Shown here: positions 36,178-46,400 of the stretch, piece by piece
How positions within the stretch are numbered: position 1 is the stretch's first letter
Layout of the letters: the number at the start of each line of letters is the position of its first letter
The notes under the pieces: model-generated
What the model was told of the DNA's origin: nothing
Database searches by the model: none
What the model saw: the letters and a program-made list of their open reading frames with translations, nothing else
Source of the DNA: Limnoperna fortunei
Taxonomy: Eukaryota > Mollusca > Bivalvia > Mytilida > Modiolidae
Direction: 5' to 3'
NCBI GenBank assembly: GCA_944474755.1
Contig: OX104124.1
Span: 28,494,452-28,558,451, forward strand
Length of the DNA: 64,000 bases
Position numbers and translations under genes: made by a program

Positions 36178-36424
36178 GGGGCCTCGGTGGCCGAGTGGTA
36201 GTTCGTCTACTATTGATCACGTGGTCTGTCAACACTGAGATTGCGGGTTTGATTCTCACTGCAGGCAGGGTGAACTTGACTCCAATTTTAATTGACAATG
36301 ATTGCCTGTTTTCCTGTCGCAGGTTGGGTTTTCTCCGGGTACTCCAGCTTCCTCCCCCCAAAAAAACTGGACGCCATGATAGCTGAAAAATTGCTGAAAG
36401 TGGCATTAAACACCATCAAACAAA
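36178..36424 (+). mobile_element. Full-length tRNA-derived SINE with target duplication
   Basis: The head reads GGGCCTCGGTGGCCGAGTGGTAG (A box) and GCGGGTTTGATTCTCAC (B box). The body contains GGTACTCCAGCTTCCTCCCCC and GGACGCCATGATAGCTG, and the tail is AAAATTGCTGAAAGTGGCATTAAACACCATC ending in CAAACAAA. It is flanked by CACTTTCTTGTG (36166-36177) and CACTTCCTTGTG (36425-36436), a 12-bp target duplication with one mismatch. That marks it as a retroposed insertion. The open frames within it on both strands are accidental. Confidence 0.9.
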
Positions 36425-36436
36425 CACTTCCTTGTG

Positions 36437-37600
36437 CATTTCTTCAATGCTTACATTGGTAACACACAATACTAAGGAGTAATATCTCCTCCTCTGTATG
36501 CTACCATTAGTGGTTCCAAAAACATTCTGCATTTTTTTGGAACTATTTGCATGTCAGTGATTCAACTTGATTTTTTTACATCCAAGTCCTATATTTGCTC
36601 AGGTCCTTTGTCCTGACTGATATTTGATAGGTCAAAAGTGTCCTGGATAGTGAACATTTCAGGTCAAAATTATATCCTCTGTTGGTTTAATTTTTATTGA
36701 ATTGTATATGACTTTCGTTTAACAATTGACCTTTGTCCATTTTTCATGATTTACCTCCCCTTTTATGTCCTGTTAAAAAAAAACTATGCCTGTCATCACT
36801 AAAAGTCTAAGATATCTTAATAAAGATTCTGCATTTTTTGTATTGTTTGTCAATGCCAATCATATTTTATCTAATAAACCTCATTAGTAGATGTTAATAC
36901 AGCCATATGCAACAGGTGAGTTTGAATATTTGAACATGGATATTACTGGTAAGCTTATTTAATCAAGCTATAAAACAGTTCTACCTCAGACAAGCATTCG
37001 GTAAGTCCGGAAAAAAACCCCAGTTAATTATTTAACAATCACGTATACACAGCCGTTTTTTTTTATGACATCCTCACTCAGATATTGACACCTGTCATTC
37101 GCCTGAAGCGTGAAAATTTATCAAAGACAATTGTACATTTCAAAACTTTTCAAAGGAACCAACTGCGGCTGTAGCTGCTGTTTTTAGTACTGGAAGTGGA
37201 CACTAGGTGGTGTTTTTAAAATTGGAAAGCCCTCAATTCTGCATGATTTTGAATTGACACTAGTTTGAAAAAAAACTATCCAATCAAAATGCTGTTGCAT
37301 ACAATTACAAAAGAACAAATTAAATGATATTTATAGATAAGGGTTAATATTCTTAGATTTTGTAGAAATTGCAAACTAAACATTTAGATAAACAATTATT
37401 TAATTGAAAAAATGCTTTAGCAGGTGACCGGAACTAAAAGAGAGTCTTCAGTTATGTTGACTGCTTATTTTAAAGACAAAGGTCATTCTGACTGCAGAAC
37501 ATGGACATGAAGTTACCCGGTGATTTAGAAAAATGATCAGTCCACGACCGATGACCAATGCCAAGCAGAAACACTGATCTAATGTTTTTAGTCTGTTACG
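36437..37600. other. Spacer, no gene seen
   Basis: No domain or repeat was recognised beyond AT-rich sequence; it leads into the dispersed repeat at about 37610. Confidence 0.45.
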
Positions 37601-37609
37601 TAATATATT

Positions 37610-37830
37610 GTGGATTTTTGGAAGTTCTTTATTGTATGTGGTTGTTATAGCAGACCACATGAAACCTTTCCTGAGTATAAGCTGGTGTTGGTCAGGGTAT
37701 TTAAACTTTTGGAAGATGAACTGTCCCATTGTTTGAATACAATACCTATTGTTCTCTCTGCAGTTTATTCAGTGGATACTTTAAATCTGTCAAGGAAAAG
37801 TCGATCACTCATTGATTAATTTTCCTCTGC
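37610..37830 (+). repeat. Dispersed repeat, plus-oriented copy
   Basis: This segment recurs in inverted orientation at about 44612-44803 with roughly 90% or higher identity by eye. Both contain GACCACATGAAACCTTTCC, CAGGGTATTTAAACTTTTGG and ACCTATTGTTCTCTC. A plus-strand frame of 69 codons (37610-37819) and a minus-strand frame of 93 codons (37448-37729) both cross it. Because the DNA itself is so similar, frame conservation does not show which strand, if any, codes. Confidence 0.8.
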
Positions 37831-38124
37831 CAAAAAGTAAACTCCCCAATGGTGAAAATACATGAAACTTCACTGATTGTAGGGGGTAATTGTTGTGCAG
37901 TGCTGAATTATATTATATGCCATATTTATCATTTATATCATTTAGGACAAAAATGTCTATTGCTGAATTTTTTCAAAATTTTGCAATCTATTTTGCTATG
38001 TTTTCATATACTAGCAACATGTTTTAATGTCCAAAAAAAAATTGAGTTGTCCAATTCCAATTTAATTCTATTTCTATTTTTTATTCAAACTATATATGTT
38101 ATTAAAATTTGTATTTAACATTTT

Positions 38125-38545
38125 GCTTACTTACTTAAGGGGGTTTTTAACGTCCTTGACTACCGTAAAACGGTCTCGCACGGACTTATTGCCTAATGGC
38201 TTTTATTAAAAATTTTTACCTATTTATTTGTATTTTTTGGGATTTATAGGCCATAAATACTATAAGTGAAATGATACAAGTAGTCAGAGATGCCGCAACC
38301 AAAAAGACTTAGCGGAAGTAGATTTATCTATCAAGCTGCATCCAGCATGTCCAGCTAGAGAACTAAGATGCTAGCAGCAAGTACTGGACGTGCCATGGCA
38401 GCGGCGCATGCGCCTACTCTTATCGAATACTGCCAATGGGGTCTTTAACGTGCCAGTTGATGGAATACTGTACACGAGGCACCAGTTTTACGTCTCATCT
38501 GACAGACGAAAAATAAAAAAATAAAAAATAAAAAAAATTTACATG
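38125..38545. repeat. Unclassified interspersed repeat-like segment
   Basis: The segment starts near GGGGGTTTTTAACGTCC and contains GGCAGCGGCGCATGCGCC and TACACGAGGCACCAGTTTTACGTCTC. It ends in an A-rich tail (AAAATAAAAAAATAAAAAATAAAAAAAA, to about 38538). Its GC content exceeds the surroundings, and the A-rich end suggests a retroposed element. I recall similar sequence in bivalves but cannot name a family. Confidence 0.4.
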
Positions 38546-38875
38546 TATATATACATTACTATGGCCTTACAAGATTAATTTAAATTTGAAAATAATGCAG
38601 TAACTCAGTTATATACATTTCAATGTGGAATTGTATTATATTTGTTGTTAGTTTATGTACAATATTTTTGTAAATTATAAGATAAGAATGATATACATGT
38701 TCTGATGGTTTTTTTTTATTTTTAAGAAATCTATTAGAGTATTCTATTCTGTTGTTTTTTTTGTTTTTTTTTTTGTTTTTTTTTTCTCTCTCTTTTTTTT
38801 TTCTTTTTTGTTGGTTTTTTTTTCCTTAAATATATACAAGATTGCTATAAACATTATGTACAGGGATTATTGTTC

Positions 38876-39535
38876 AGAAGTAGGTACCCGCCTGAGACGT
38901 AGCTCTTGGCATGCCCTACTTTGTATTATCATTATTATTATTATTATTATTGTCGTTATTACGCGTAATCATCAGTAGGTGCCCGAGACGAGGCTCTTGG
39001 CTTACTCTACCGATGACTTTTATTTGTATTCCGAAGTAGGGAACCGCCCGAGACGATGCTCTTGGCGTACCCTCCTTAGGTGTATTTTTAATATTTTCAT
39101 TATTATTGTTGCCGTTATTACGCGTGTTCCTCGTAAGGTGCCCGAGACGAGCTCTTGGCTTACCTTACTGAGGAGTTGGGTTGTTACATGTTATAGGGAT
39201 TGGGTTTTTATGAGTTTCCCTCAGTAACAGCCCGAGACGAAGCTCTTGGCTTACTCGACCGAGGATTTGACTTTAATTTGCAATCGGATGTAGGCACCTG
39301 CCCGAGACGATGCTCTTGGCATATCCTACTTAGGTTTAATTTTAACTTTTTCATGATTATTATTGCCGTTATTACGCGTGTTCCTCGTAGGGTGCCCGAG
39401 ACGAGGCTCTTGGCTTACCTAACTGAGGAGTAGTTTGTTAACAAGTTAAAGGGGTTGATTATTTTGGAATTCCCTATGTCCCTCGGGGCCGCCTGGGCAA
39501 AGCTCTTGGCTTACTGTACCGAGGATTTTACTTTT
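38876..39535 (-). repeat. 3'UTR array of about eight structured hairpin repeats
   Basis: The core word GCCCGAGACGANGCTCTTGGC (plus strand) recurs near 38893, 38985, 39050, 39144, 39234, 39304, 39399 and, degraded, 39493. Around each core the flanks are complementary (for example GTAGG with CCTAC, and CCTC with GAGG), and within the core GAGA can pair with TCTT/TCTC. Each unit can therefore form a stem-loop with loop CGAGGC, CGATGC or CGAAGC. Spacing alternates between about 65-70 and 90-95 bp, so pairs of units form a ~160-bp higher repeat. It lies between the ORF2 end and the A-rich tail of the LINE. Short plus-strand frames here are artefacts. Confidence 0.8.
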
Positions 39536-39621
39536 TATTTATTAGTTGTAGGGCGCGACCGTTGCAGAAGACACCTAGGTAAGTGGTGTATACAAGAATT
39601 GAAAGGAAACGAAAGAGATAG

Positions 39622-40023
39622 TTATATACATTTGTGATAATCAATTTCCGTAATAAAATCGACGAGCTCTTTATATATTTGGTTTTTAAATTCTTTAGGA
39701 GGGTCTAACAAGATCTTGATATCGATGGTATTGATGTTAAATTTAGTAAGCGCTGTGTTAAGTTTTATTCTGGCGTTGTTATGGGCTACGCAGTGCAGGA
39801 TGACATGTTCGATGTCTTCTTTGGTGTTGCATACACTGCAGAGCGGCGATATATTTTTGATGTGTTGCCCCATTTGACCAGGTAGAAGGGTGGTGCCAAG
39901 TCTGAGCCTAGTTAAAGTTTTTGAATGGTTTCGATTTCCTATATGATAGAAAAATGGCTTTGAATTAACTGATGGATTAAGCCGGTAGTACCATGAATTT
40001 CGATGTGTGTCCCAAATATCTTG
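39622..40023 (-). pseudogene. LINE ORF2 C-terminal part (Cys/His domain)
   Basis: This continues the RT frame after a premature TAA at 40024-40026. The reading frame is unchanged for 50 codons up to the ATG at 39873 and then to the stop at 39622. It contains RLRLGTTLLPGQ and a C-x2-C-x7-H-x4-C cluster (CSVCNTKEDIEHVILHC), typical of the domain after RNase H in I-, R1- and Loa-related LINEs. Such a domain probably binds nucleic acid. The segment is readable only as part of ORF2, and the ATG at 39873 is not a natural start. Confidence 0.8.
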
Positions 40024-41841
40024 TTATTTCTTTTTAAATATATTTTTCACGATCGCGTAGAATTCAGATGTACTATAGGCTATGTTTATATTTATGTTTT
40101 CTTGTTTTAAAGCTGCTTTAGCAAGTTTATCTGCTAGTTCATTTCCTAAGATACCTACGTGGGCTGGTATCCATTCTATTATTAATTCGATTTGTTTATT
40201 TCTTATTTTAAATGCATGGAATACATATTTTGCTTTTGGTACGGTAAACGCGCAACCAGTTTTACCGGTGATTGGGTCCTTTGAACCATCGGTATAAATT
40301 TTTTCAAAGTTTTTATATTTACTATCTAGGTGTTCTAGGGTTATTGTTTTTATTATATTAGGGTCATCTCCTTTATCTATTTTATTTTTTAATTCACATG
40401 AGGTATTTGCGGTTTTTATAATCCATGGTGGAAGAGTAGGAGGATTGTGTTTCACTATTTGAATTTTATCTAATTTATTTAGTTTTAATTCTTTCCTTAC
40501 TCTGTAGCCAAAAGGGATTGTGTCATTTTTCCATTTTTGTGATTTTGCTCTATATTCGACACAATCCTCGAGGGTTTCTTTTGCTGGATTTTTTTGATTT
40601 TGTGAGCATCTAGCGTAATATTTTAATGAAAATTCGTCGCGCCTAAGTTGCAGCGGTTTTTCGCCTGCTTCAACTAATAGATTTTCCACTGGCGTGGACG
40701 TTAAAGCGCCTAAAGCTATTCGGAGACCCTTATACTGTATTTTATCTAGTTTAAGTTTAAGACTATTAGAGGCGGAGTTGAAAACCTGGCATCCGTAGTC
40801 TAGTATGGACCTGAGTAGAGATTTATACAACATTATCAGAGTTTCAGTGCCCATTCCAAAATTATTAGCCTGAACATATCTCATAAGGTTGAGTATAGGT
40901 TTAGATCTCTCCTCTAGGTAGTCAAAATGTTTTTTCCATGTTAATTTACGGTCAAATATCAATCCTAAAAATTTAACATGATTTTCAAATTTTATGGGTT
41001 GGTTGCCTAATGTGAGGTTGGTTGATGTTACTTTTCTGTTTCCAAAAATAACACCTATTGTTTTAGTTTTTGAAATCTTAAAGCCCCATTTGATGGCCCA
41101 TTTACTTACATTATCCAAAGTTCGTTGCATTTTATTTCTAAGTATTTTAAGGTTATGGCCTCTGTGCCACATTGCACTGTCATCGGCAAACTGCGAAGTT
41201 TTAGCGGATTTTTCAGCTTGATATACTAAATCATCTATTAAAATATTAAAAAGTGTCGGACTGATAACGCTGCCTTGGGGGGTGCCGTTTTGGAGTTCGC
41301 GTTCGTCCGAGGTTTCGTTATTTACTTTAACTTGAATTTTGCGGTCCTGTAAAAAGTCTGATATAAAGTTAAACATATTACCGCTTATTCCAAATTGTTT
41401 AATTTTGTAAAGAAGACCTTTTCTCCAAACGAGATCGAAGGCTTTTTCAATGTCTAAAAATACCGCCAAAAGATACTGGTTTCTTGCTTTAGCTTTTTGA
41501 ATTTCTGTTTCTAATCTGATTAAATGGTCAATCGTTGACCGACCTTTACGGAAACCACTCTGGTTGTCCTTGATAATATTATTTTTTTCTATGATGTATT
41601 TAGGTCTTTCATTTACCATGCTTTCCATTAGTTTACAAAAGTTTGAGGTCAGTGAGATTGGGCGATATGATTTAGGGTCTGATTTATTTTTATTGGGTTT
41701 AAGGATTGGGATTACATTTGCATTTTTCCAAGAAGATGGTAATTGTCCAGAGTCCCAAACTTGGTTTATTAGATCTAACACGATGTTTATCATGTTATCG
41801 TTAATCATCATGTTTAAACATTTCATATGAGATCCGGTCAT
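40024..41841 (-). pseudogene. LINE ORF2 reverse transcriptase with remnant RNase H
   Basis: This is a 605-codon open frame. RT motifs in order are NANVIPILKP and SYRPISL (residues about 40-64), SGFRKGRST (95-103), AVFLDIEKAFD (126-136, with catalytic Asp130), NGTPQGSVISP (185-195) and FADD (218-221, the catalytic pair). All RT catalytic Asp residues are present. RNase H starts near residue 514 with TDGS and ends with IPAHVG and NELAD, but only about 45 residues separate DGS from HVG. The part carrying the family's catalytic Glu and second Asp is missing. The ATG at 41841 is incidental: the true frame enters from the endonuclease through a 27-codon stretch in another frame. RT would copy element RNA into DNA at a nicked chromosomal site. 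Confidence 0.92.
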
Positions 41842-41880
41842 CTCCCGGTGCGGTAGTTTTTTTGGTTTTAAGTACCTTTA

Positions 41881-42903
41881 TTAGTTCCTCTTTCGTGAAG
41901 GGTTTATAATAGATTTTTTATTATTATCGGGGTTTAGATCTTTTTCTATTGGGTTTTCCTTTTCAAATTTTTCCTTATGCAATTTAAATTCGGGTTCTAG
42001 ATTTTGGTCGCTACTATCTTCCGCGAAGGACATTGCCAACAAGTTAGCTTTCTGTTTATTAGTTACCGCTTGCTTTTGGTTTTGGACAAGCGTAGGTAGA
42101 CTAGTGACCTTAGTTCCTTTCATATTTTTGATTGTTTGCCAAACCTGCTTAACATTTGACCTGTGATTTAATTTTGAACAAAAGTCTTGAAAATATTCTT
42201 TTCGCGCTTTGTCTGTAATATTTTTGAAAGTTTTTAAAGCTTGTTTATATTCATCTAGATCATGGCTATTTTTTGTTTTATCGAATCTGCGTAATTTATT
42301 TCTTTTAACTTTTTTAGCTTCCGTGCATTGCGTATTCCACCAAGGACAATTTTTCCTTATATGGACTTTGCCTTTTGTTTTTGGTATGGCAGCATCTGCG
42401 ATGGATGTAATTTGTTGGCATATGTTGGAGTTATAAATATTAATATCTTGGTGTTTTACGTCTTGAATCTTTACGTTCTGGCATATTTTGGAGAAAAGGT
42501 GCCAGTTGGCTTTATCATATATCCACCTTTGGGCCGTGCATACTTCATTTTTGATTGGTTTTGATTTTAATACAGTTAGAATTGGAAAATGGTCAGAACC
42601 GAGTGGATCGTCCAGAACTGCCCATTGACTATCTTTAGTTAGTGAAGGGGAAACTAAGGTTAGATCGATTTCGGAGGTGTTACCGTTGTTATCTAGACGG
42701 GTGCCTGACCCGTCGTTTAGTACTATGAGGTCCATATGTTGTATTAGGTCCTCTAAGACTTGTCCATTTTTATCAGTTTTAATAGACCCCCATAATGAAG
42801 ACCTTGCATTATAGTCGCCTAGCACGACTAAATTTTGATTTATATTATTAAAAAGTTTAGTATAATCCTGAAAGTTTAGTGTTTGGTCAGGGAGTCTATA
42901 CAT
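41881..42903 (-). pseudogene. LINE ORF2 endonuclease (APE-like) C-terminal part and linker
   Basis: This 340-codon open frame belongs to the apurinic-endonuclease-like domain of non-LTR elements, which nicks the target DNA. Visible motifs are VVLGDYNARSSLWG (residues about 26-39, with metal-site Asp and Asn), SEIDLTLVS (78-86) and GSDHFPI (102-108, with the catalytic Asp-His). The frame can be read upstream without a stop to about 43066 (NGDFNYGSDTLTYTEIHF and related). The N-terminal third is absent through 5' truncation. After residue about 330 it shifts: the next 27 codons (FTKEELIKVLKTKKTTAPGD and on) are read in a second frame before the RT frame resumes. This gives two mutually compensating indels at about 41900 and 41830. 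Confidence 0.9.
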
Positions 42904-43066
42904 ATTGACAATATTAATTTTATCGTTTTGACAATTTATGGTAACACCTGTTATTTCTATGTTTTCGGCTTGGAAGTGGATTTCCGTGTATGTTAAGGTA
43001 TCCGACCCATAATTGAAGTCACCGTTCAGTTTTATTTTTCGACCAAGAAATACAGCTTTATTACAT

Positions 43067-43508
43067 CAAGGTTTTGCTAACTAATGACACAAATTAAATA
43101 TATTGTTTTACTTTTAGTCAATGTTAACATTTTTGAGCAAAAAATTTAGTTACTCAAATAGTATTTCCGATGTTTGCCGAAGATTACCGAGGTCTGCTCC
43201 ATTGAAATACAATGGACATCCGGGACACCAAATATGATCACGTGGTCAATTGTGGTCCGGATACCTTAATAAGTTTGAAACATAGACGGCTACGCCACCT
43301 CCCTTACTTTTTATTTTACCTTTATTGTTTTAACATTTTGGTGTGACCAACTAGTACATGTACTTAATAATGACCATGTTTATATCTGGGGAGATCATGG
43401 GCTTGTTGATGTAATTAATTTTATGTGTCATTATGTGAGGAACTGCCCCTGTAGATTTGTGAAAAAATCTGAAAACGACAATAACATTTTTATTCTTTTT
43501 TTCAGACA
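43067..43508. other. Spacer between LINE and transposase relic
   Basis: The sequence is AT-rich. It contains a short second endonuclease-like fragment (see 43262-43312) and otherwise no open frame. Confidence 0.5.
43262..43312 (-). pseudogene. Short LINE endonuclease-like fragment
   Basis: The minus strand reads KSKGGGVAVYVSNLL, the GGGVA-(I/V)-(Y/F)-V signature of non-LTR endonucleases. It overlaps in homology with the A-V-F-L-G-R-K start of the neighbouring LINE, so it is not simply that element's missing 5' end; it would be a second, tiny relic. At this length a chance match is possible. Confidence 0.35.
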
Positions 43509-44490
43509 TTAAATTCTTAATTGTAAAATTAGTAACAATAACTGAAAATTGACACTCAACAAGTGAGATAATTTTAATGAATATATCCAGTGTTTAAAAA
43601 TGTTCTCTGATTTTTCATGAGTTATTCCATCTAACACAGCATCACAAATTGCAGTTCTTGTGTGATCAAAAGTGAAATCACTGTTTGATCTCAATATCCG
43701 TTTCATTATATGAAAGCAGTATTCACATGTATTAAGTTGTGGGTGGTACGGTGGTTGATATATCATGGTAACTCCTGCTGGTCTTAGCAAATAAGTTAAG
43801 TTAGTGTTTATTATATGTGAGTGATGGAAGGCACAGTTATCCATAATAATTGTGTCACCAGATACAAACAGAGGTTGCTGTCCATGTGCTAGTCTATCAT
43901 TATTGATATCAATAGCCTCAGCAAAAAACTTTAAAAGCTCCAAACTGTTATTTGGACCATCAATAACATTAAAATAGTCTACACCAAATCTTGAATGTAA
44001 CAGATTAACTGTATAATTAGCATTTGAAGCATATCTTTGTTTGTTTGTTTGTTTGAATGGTGTTTTAACGCCACTTTCAGCAATTTTTCAGCTATTTCAT
44101 GGCGTCCAGTTTTTATTGGGGGAGGAAGCCGGAGTACCCGGAGAGAACCCCGGACCTGCGGTAGGAAAACTGGCAATCCTTGTCAATTAAGATTGGAGTC
44201 GAGTACACCCTGCCTGCAGTGAGAATCGAACCCGCAATCTCAGTGTTGACAGACCACGTGATCAATAGTAAACGAACTACCTTGACCACTCGGCCACCGA
44301 GGCCCAGCATATCTTTGTAATTCAAATGCTCTAGAACCTTTGACTGAACTGCCATAATCCCTATTCCAAGTAGTCTTTATAACACCACTTTCATCAAAAA
44401 AATGTAAGGAAAATGGGTTTTTAATGCTTATTAATTCTACAAATTCATCAAATTGCAGATGGATATCATCTTTTTGAGTTTCTACAGATT
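43509..44490 (-). pseudogene. IS630/Tc1-like DDE transposase relic, split by a SINE
   Basis: Joining both sides of the SINE at 44040-44305 and counting one copy of its target duplication, the minus strand reads continuously through a DDE domain. HFFDESGV holds the first Asp (codon at 44392-44394), then DYGSS and KGSRAFELQRYA. After the SINE come NLLHSRFGVDYFNVIDGPNN, IIMDNCAFHH (second Asp), and YQPPYHPQLNTCEYCF (acidic third residue, 38 residues after the second Asp). The downstream part is open from 43943 to the stop at 43509. Upstream of about 44490 an in-frame TAA stands before CTGTAG, so the 5' part is missing or lies across an intron. This is a cut-and-paste transposase family; the copy is inactivated by the SINE. 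Confidence 0.88.
44040..44305 (-). mobile_element. Full-length SINE inside the transposase
   Basis: On plus it begins TTTGTTTGTTTGAATGGTG with TTTTAACGCCACTTTCAGC and ends CACTCGGCCACCGAGGCCC, so the tRNA-like head is on the minus strand. AGCATATCTTTG at 44028-44039 is repeated at 44306-44317: a 12- or 13-bp target duplication. It is closer to a clean consensus than the copies at 46268 and 47965, suggesting a younger insertion. Confidence 0.93.
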
Positions 44491-44611
44491 AAATAAAATA
44501 TGGTTTTCTTCAGAATTCATTGACATCAAATTGTTACAATAATTATTTGGTCACCATTAATAATAATACAATTAAGTTTAGATATATTTTCATAAGGAGT
44601 TAAGTTTTTTC

Positions 44612-44803
44612 CATATGAAAATTAATCAATCAATGATTGACTTCTCCTTGTCAGATTTCAAGTACCCACTGAATAAACTGCTGAGAGAACAATAGGTATT
44701 GTATTCAAACAATGGGACAGTTCATCTTCCAAAAGTTTAAATACCCTGACCAACACCAGCTTATACTCAGGAAAGGTTTCATGTGGTCCGCTATAACAGT
44801 AAC
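44612..44803 (-). repeat. Dispersed repeat, minus-oriented copy
   Basis: Inverted counterpart of 37610-37830. It lies upstream of the transposase relic in the same orientation and may be part of that DNA transposon, but no transposase motif is visible in it. Confidence 0.75.
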
Positions 44804-45625
44804 CCATCCAAATTCTTTTTCTTTTCCATAATTATTAGCACCTCCCAGGAGAGTGGAGATATATTTATTTTCACTTTGTTGCTAAGGATGGATCAAGGAG
44901 AAATATTTTAAGTATACTAAGTTACCATTAAAGGAACAGAATTTTGTGAACAAATGTCAATCATTCAAGCTGAATGAAAAATTAGGACACAATATAACAG
45001 TGGAGTGCGAAAATGCTTGGGTAATATCAGTTGTTTATGCAATGAAAAATATGTTTGGTATTCTCTTTATGGAAGTTAATAATGGAGGGAGACCATTTTT
45101 ATCCTTGTACTTTGAGCAAAACTTTGAAAATCGAAAACCAGAATTAAAAGGCAATTTTTTGTACATGTATATAAAAAAATTTCAAAAGAATATTGAAAAC
45201 AGGAAATAAACTGCTATTTTATGTAAACAATTCTGTAGTATGGCATCTTGTGTAAGATGCAATAAATAAATGTTCTGTCAATAATTTATTTCATTGAACC
45301 ATTTGAACATTAGTTTTAATTAAAGTATATTTATGATTTATTATATGACAAAATATTACATTTGCGCAAATTTAGAAATCTGTAATTCCAACTAATCCCA
45401 ATGGTAGGGGAGAAAACACTAATCCAATTCTTTAAGATTTTCTACTTAATTTGTTTTTTTTTAAATTAGCGCAGCTCTTTTACCTTAAGTTTAACTTGAC
45501 CCACATATATCCAGCATCGTACGTGACAGGCCTATGGTCTCTAAAAATTTCCTGACATCTTAAAAACCTTCCAAGAGAAAACCAGCTTCCAGGGTAAACC
45601 CCACTCTAAAAATAGCACTTTCTTT
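44804..45625. other. Spacer, one unassigned open frame
   Basis: A plus-strand frame of 87 codons (44946-45209) is rich in Asn, Lys and Phe and has no recognisable domain. The rest is AT-rich without repeats. Confidence 0.4.
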
Positions 45626-45637
45626 TCAGAAAATCTT

Positions 45638-45703
45638 CCCGTCCTGAATATAGCTGAAATACTGCTCGCTGGACGTTAAGCAGACATCCAATTAATCAAT
45701 CAA
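45638..45703 (+). mobile_element. 66-bp 5'-truncated SINE insertion with target duplication
   Basis: The insert carries GAATATAGCTGAAATACTGC, GGACGTTAAGCAGACA and an ATCAATCAATC end. It is flanked by TCAGAAAATCTT at 45626-45637 and again at 45704-45715, a perfect 12-bp duplication. The TAGCTGAAA-x-A-x-TGCT and CGTTAA words match the 3' tail of the SINEs elsewhere in this window, with a different terminal repeat (CAAT rather than CAAA). Confidence 0.8.
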
Positions 45704-45715
45704 TCAGAAAATCTT

Positions 45716-46267
45716 GGTTTATATGTCATGTAGTGAATGTGACATAAAACATACTTAACCCCATTAGAACAGAGCAAGTTAGGATTCAAAATTTTTCCAA
45801 TATATTCACCTTTCAGAAAAAATTTCATTCAGGTAAAATCCATTTAGTAATTTTTAATATACACTAAGATAACAGGACTATTTTGTTTTTAATTACTATT
45901 TTCTTATATGTTCTAGATTTGATTGGTCCCCTTTAGTGTCATGACACCAATGACCTGAAGGACTTGGGAAAAAGTTCAAATGCCGTCTTTTTAGAAATTG
46001 CAATTCTGATTCTAAACAAATGTTTATTAGATAGTAATTACAAACAGTATGTTTTATATTTCGATAACGCAAGTCCTTATGTTATATAAAAACCTACTTC
46101 GATTTTTTACTAGTATGCTTATCTGTACCGCTACACAAACAGTTTTTAGCATGTTAAAGCTAATTTAAAATTGCAAAAGACAATTTTGCATGCATTTTTT
46201 ATATCAGATTTCTGTCTCGTATATATAGCTGCCATATTGTCAAGATGATTTGTATTTTGCATTGATT
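45716..46267. other. AT-rich spacer, nothing recognised
   Basis: No open frame, repeat or structured element was seen. Confidence 0.5.
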
Positions 46268-46400
46268 GTTTTTGTTTATTTGAATGGTTTTTAACGCCAC
46301 AATTTTTCAGCTATTCTGGCGTCCATTCTTTTTAGAGGTGGGAGGAACCCACAGTACACAGAGTAAAACCCTGACCTTCAGCATGTTCAGTAGGAAAAAT
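46268..46400 (-). mobile_element. Truncated, diverged SINE copy
   Basis: The plus strand reads TTTGTTTATTTGAATGG, then TTTTTAACGCCAC and AATTTTTCAGCTATTCTGGCGTCC, and a diverged AACCCACAGTACACAGAG. This corresponds to the tail and body of the SINE family on the minus strand; the tRNA-like head is absent. Confidence 0.75.

Larger units (their letters stand above)
38752..43066 (-). mobile_element. 5'-truncated non-LTR retrotransposon (LINE)
   Basis: On the minus strand the order is: endonuclease without its N-terminal part, reverse transcriptase, remnant RNase H, Cys/His-rich C-terminal domain, a hairpin-repeat 3'UTR, and an A-rich tail (T-rich on plus at 38752-38824). ORF1 and the start of the endonuclease are missing: reading upstream, the frame ends at about 43066 within the A-V-F-L-G-R-K segment. 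5' truncation is usual for LINE insertions. RNase H after the RT and the FADD core fit the I/Nimb/Jockey-related groups, with the clade not determined. Two compensating frameshifts and one stop show that it is inactive. No target duplication was found. Confidence 0.85.

Noticed and set aside
38979..39637. Three consecutive plus-strand open frames with similar peptides (PRRCSWR and VITRVPR words)
   Set aside because: The similarity comes from the hairpin repeats of the LINE 3'UTR, which is transcribed from the opposite strand; frames shift between repeats.
40082..42564. Plus-strand open frames over the LINE
   Set aside because: They are antisense shadows of the RT and endonuclease frames on the minus strand.
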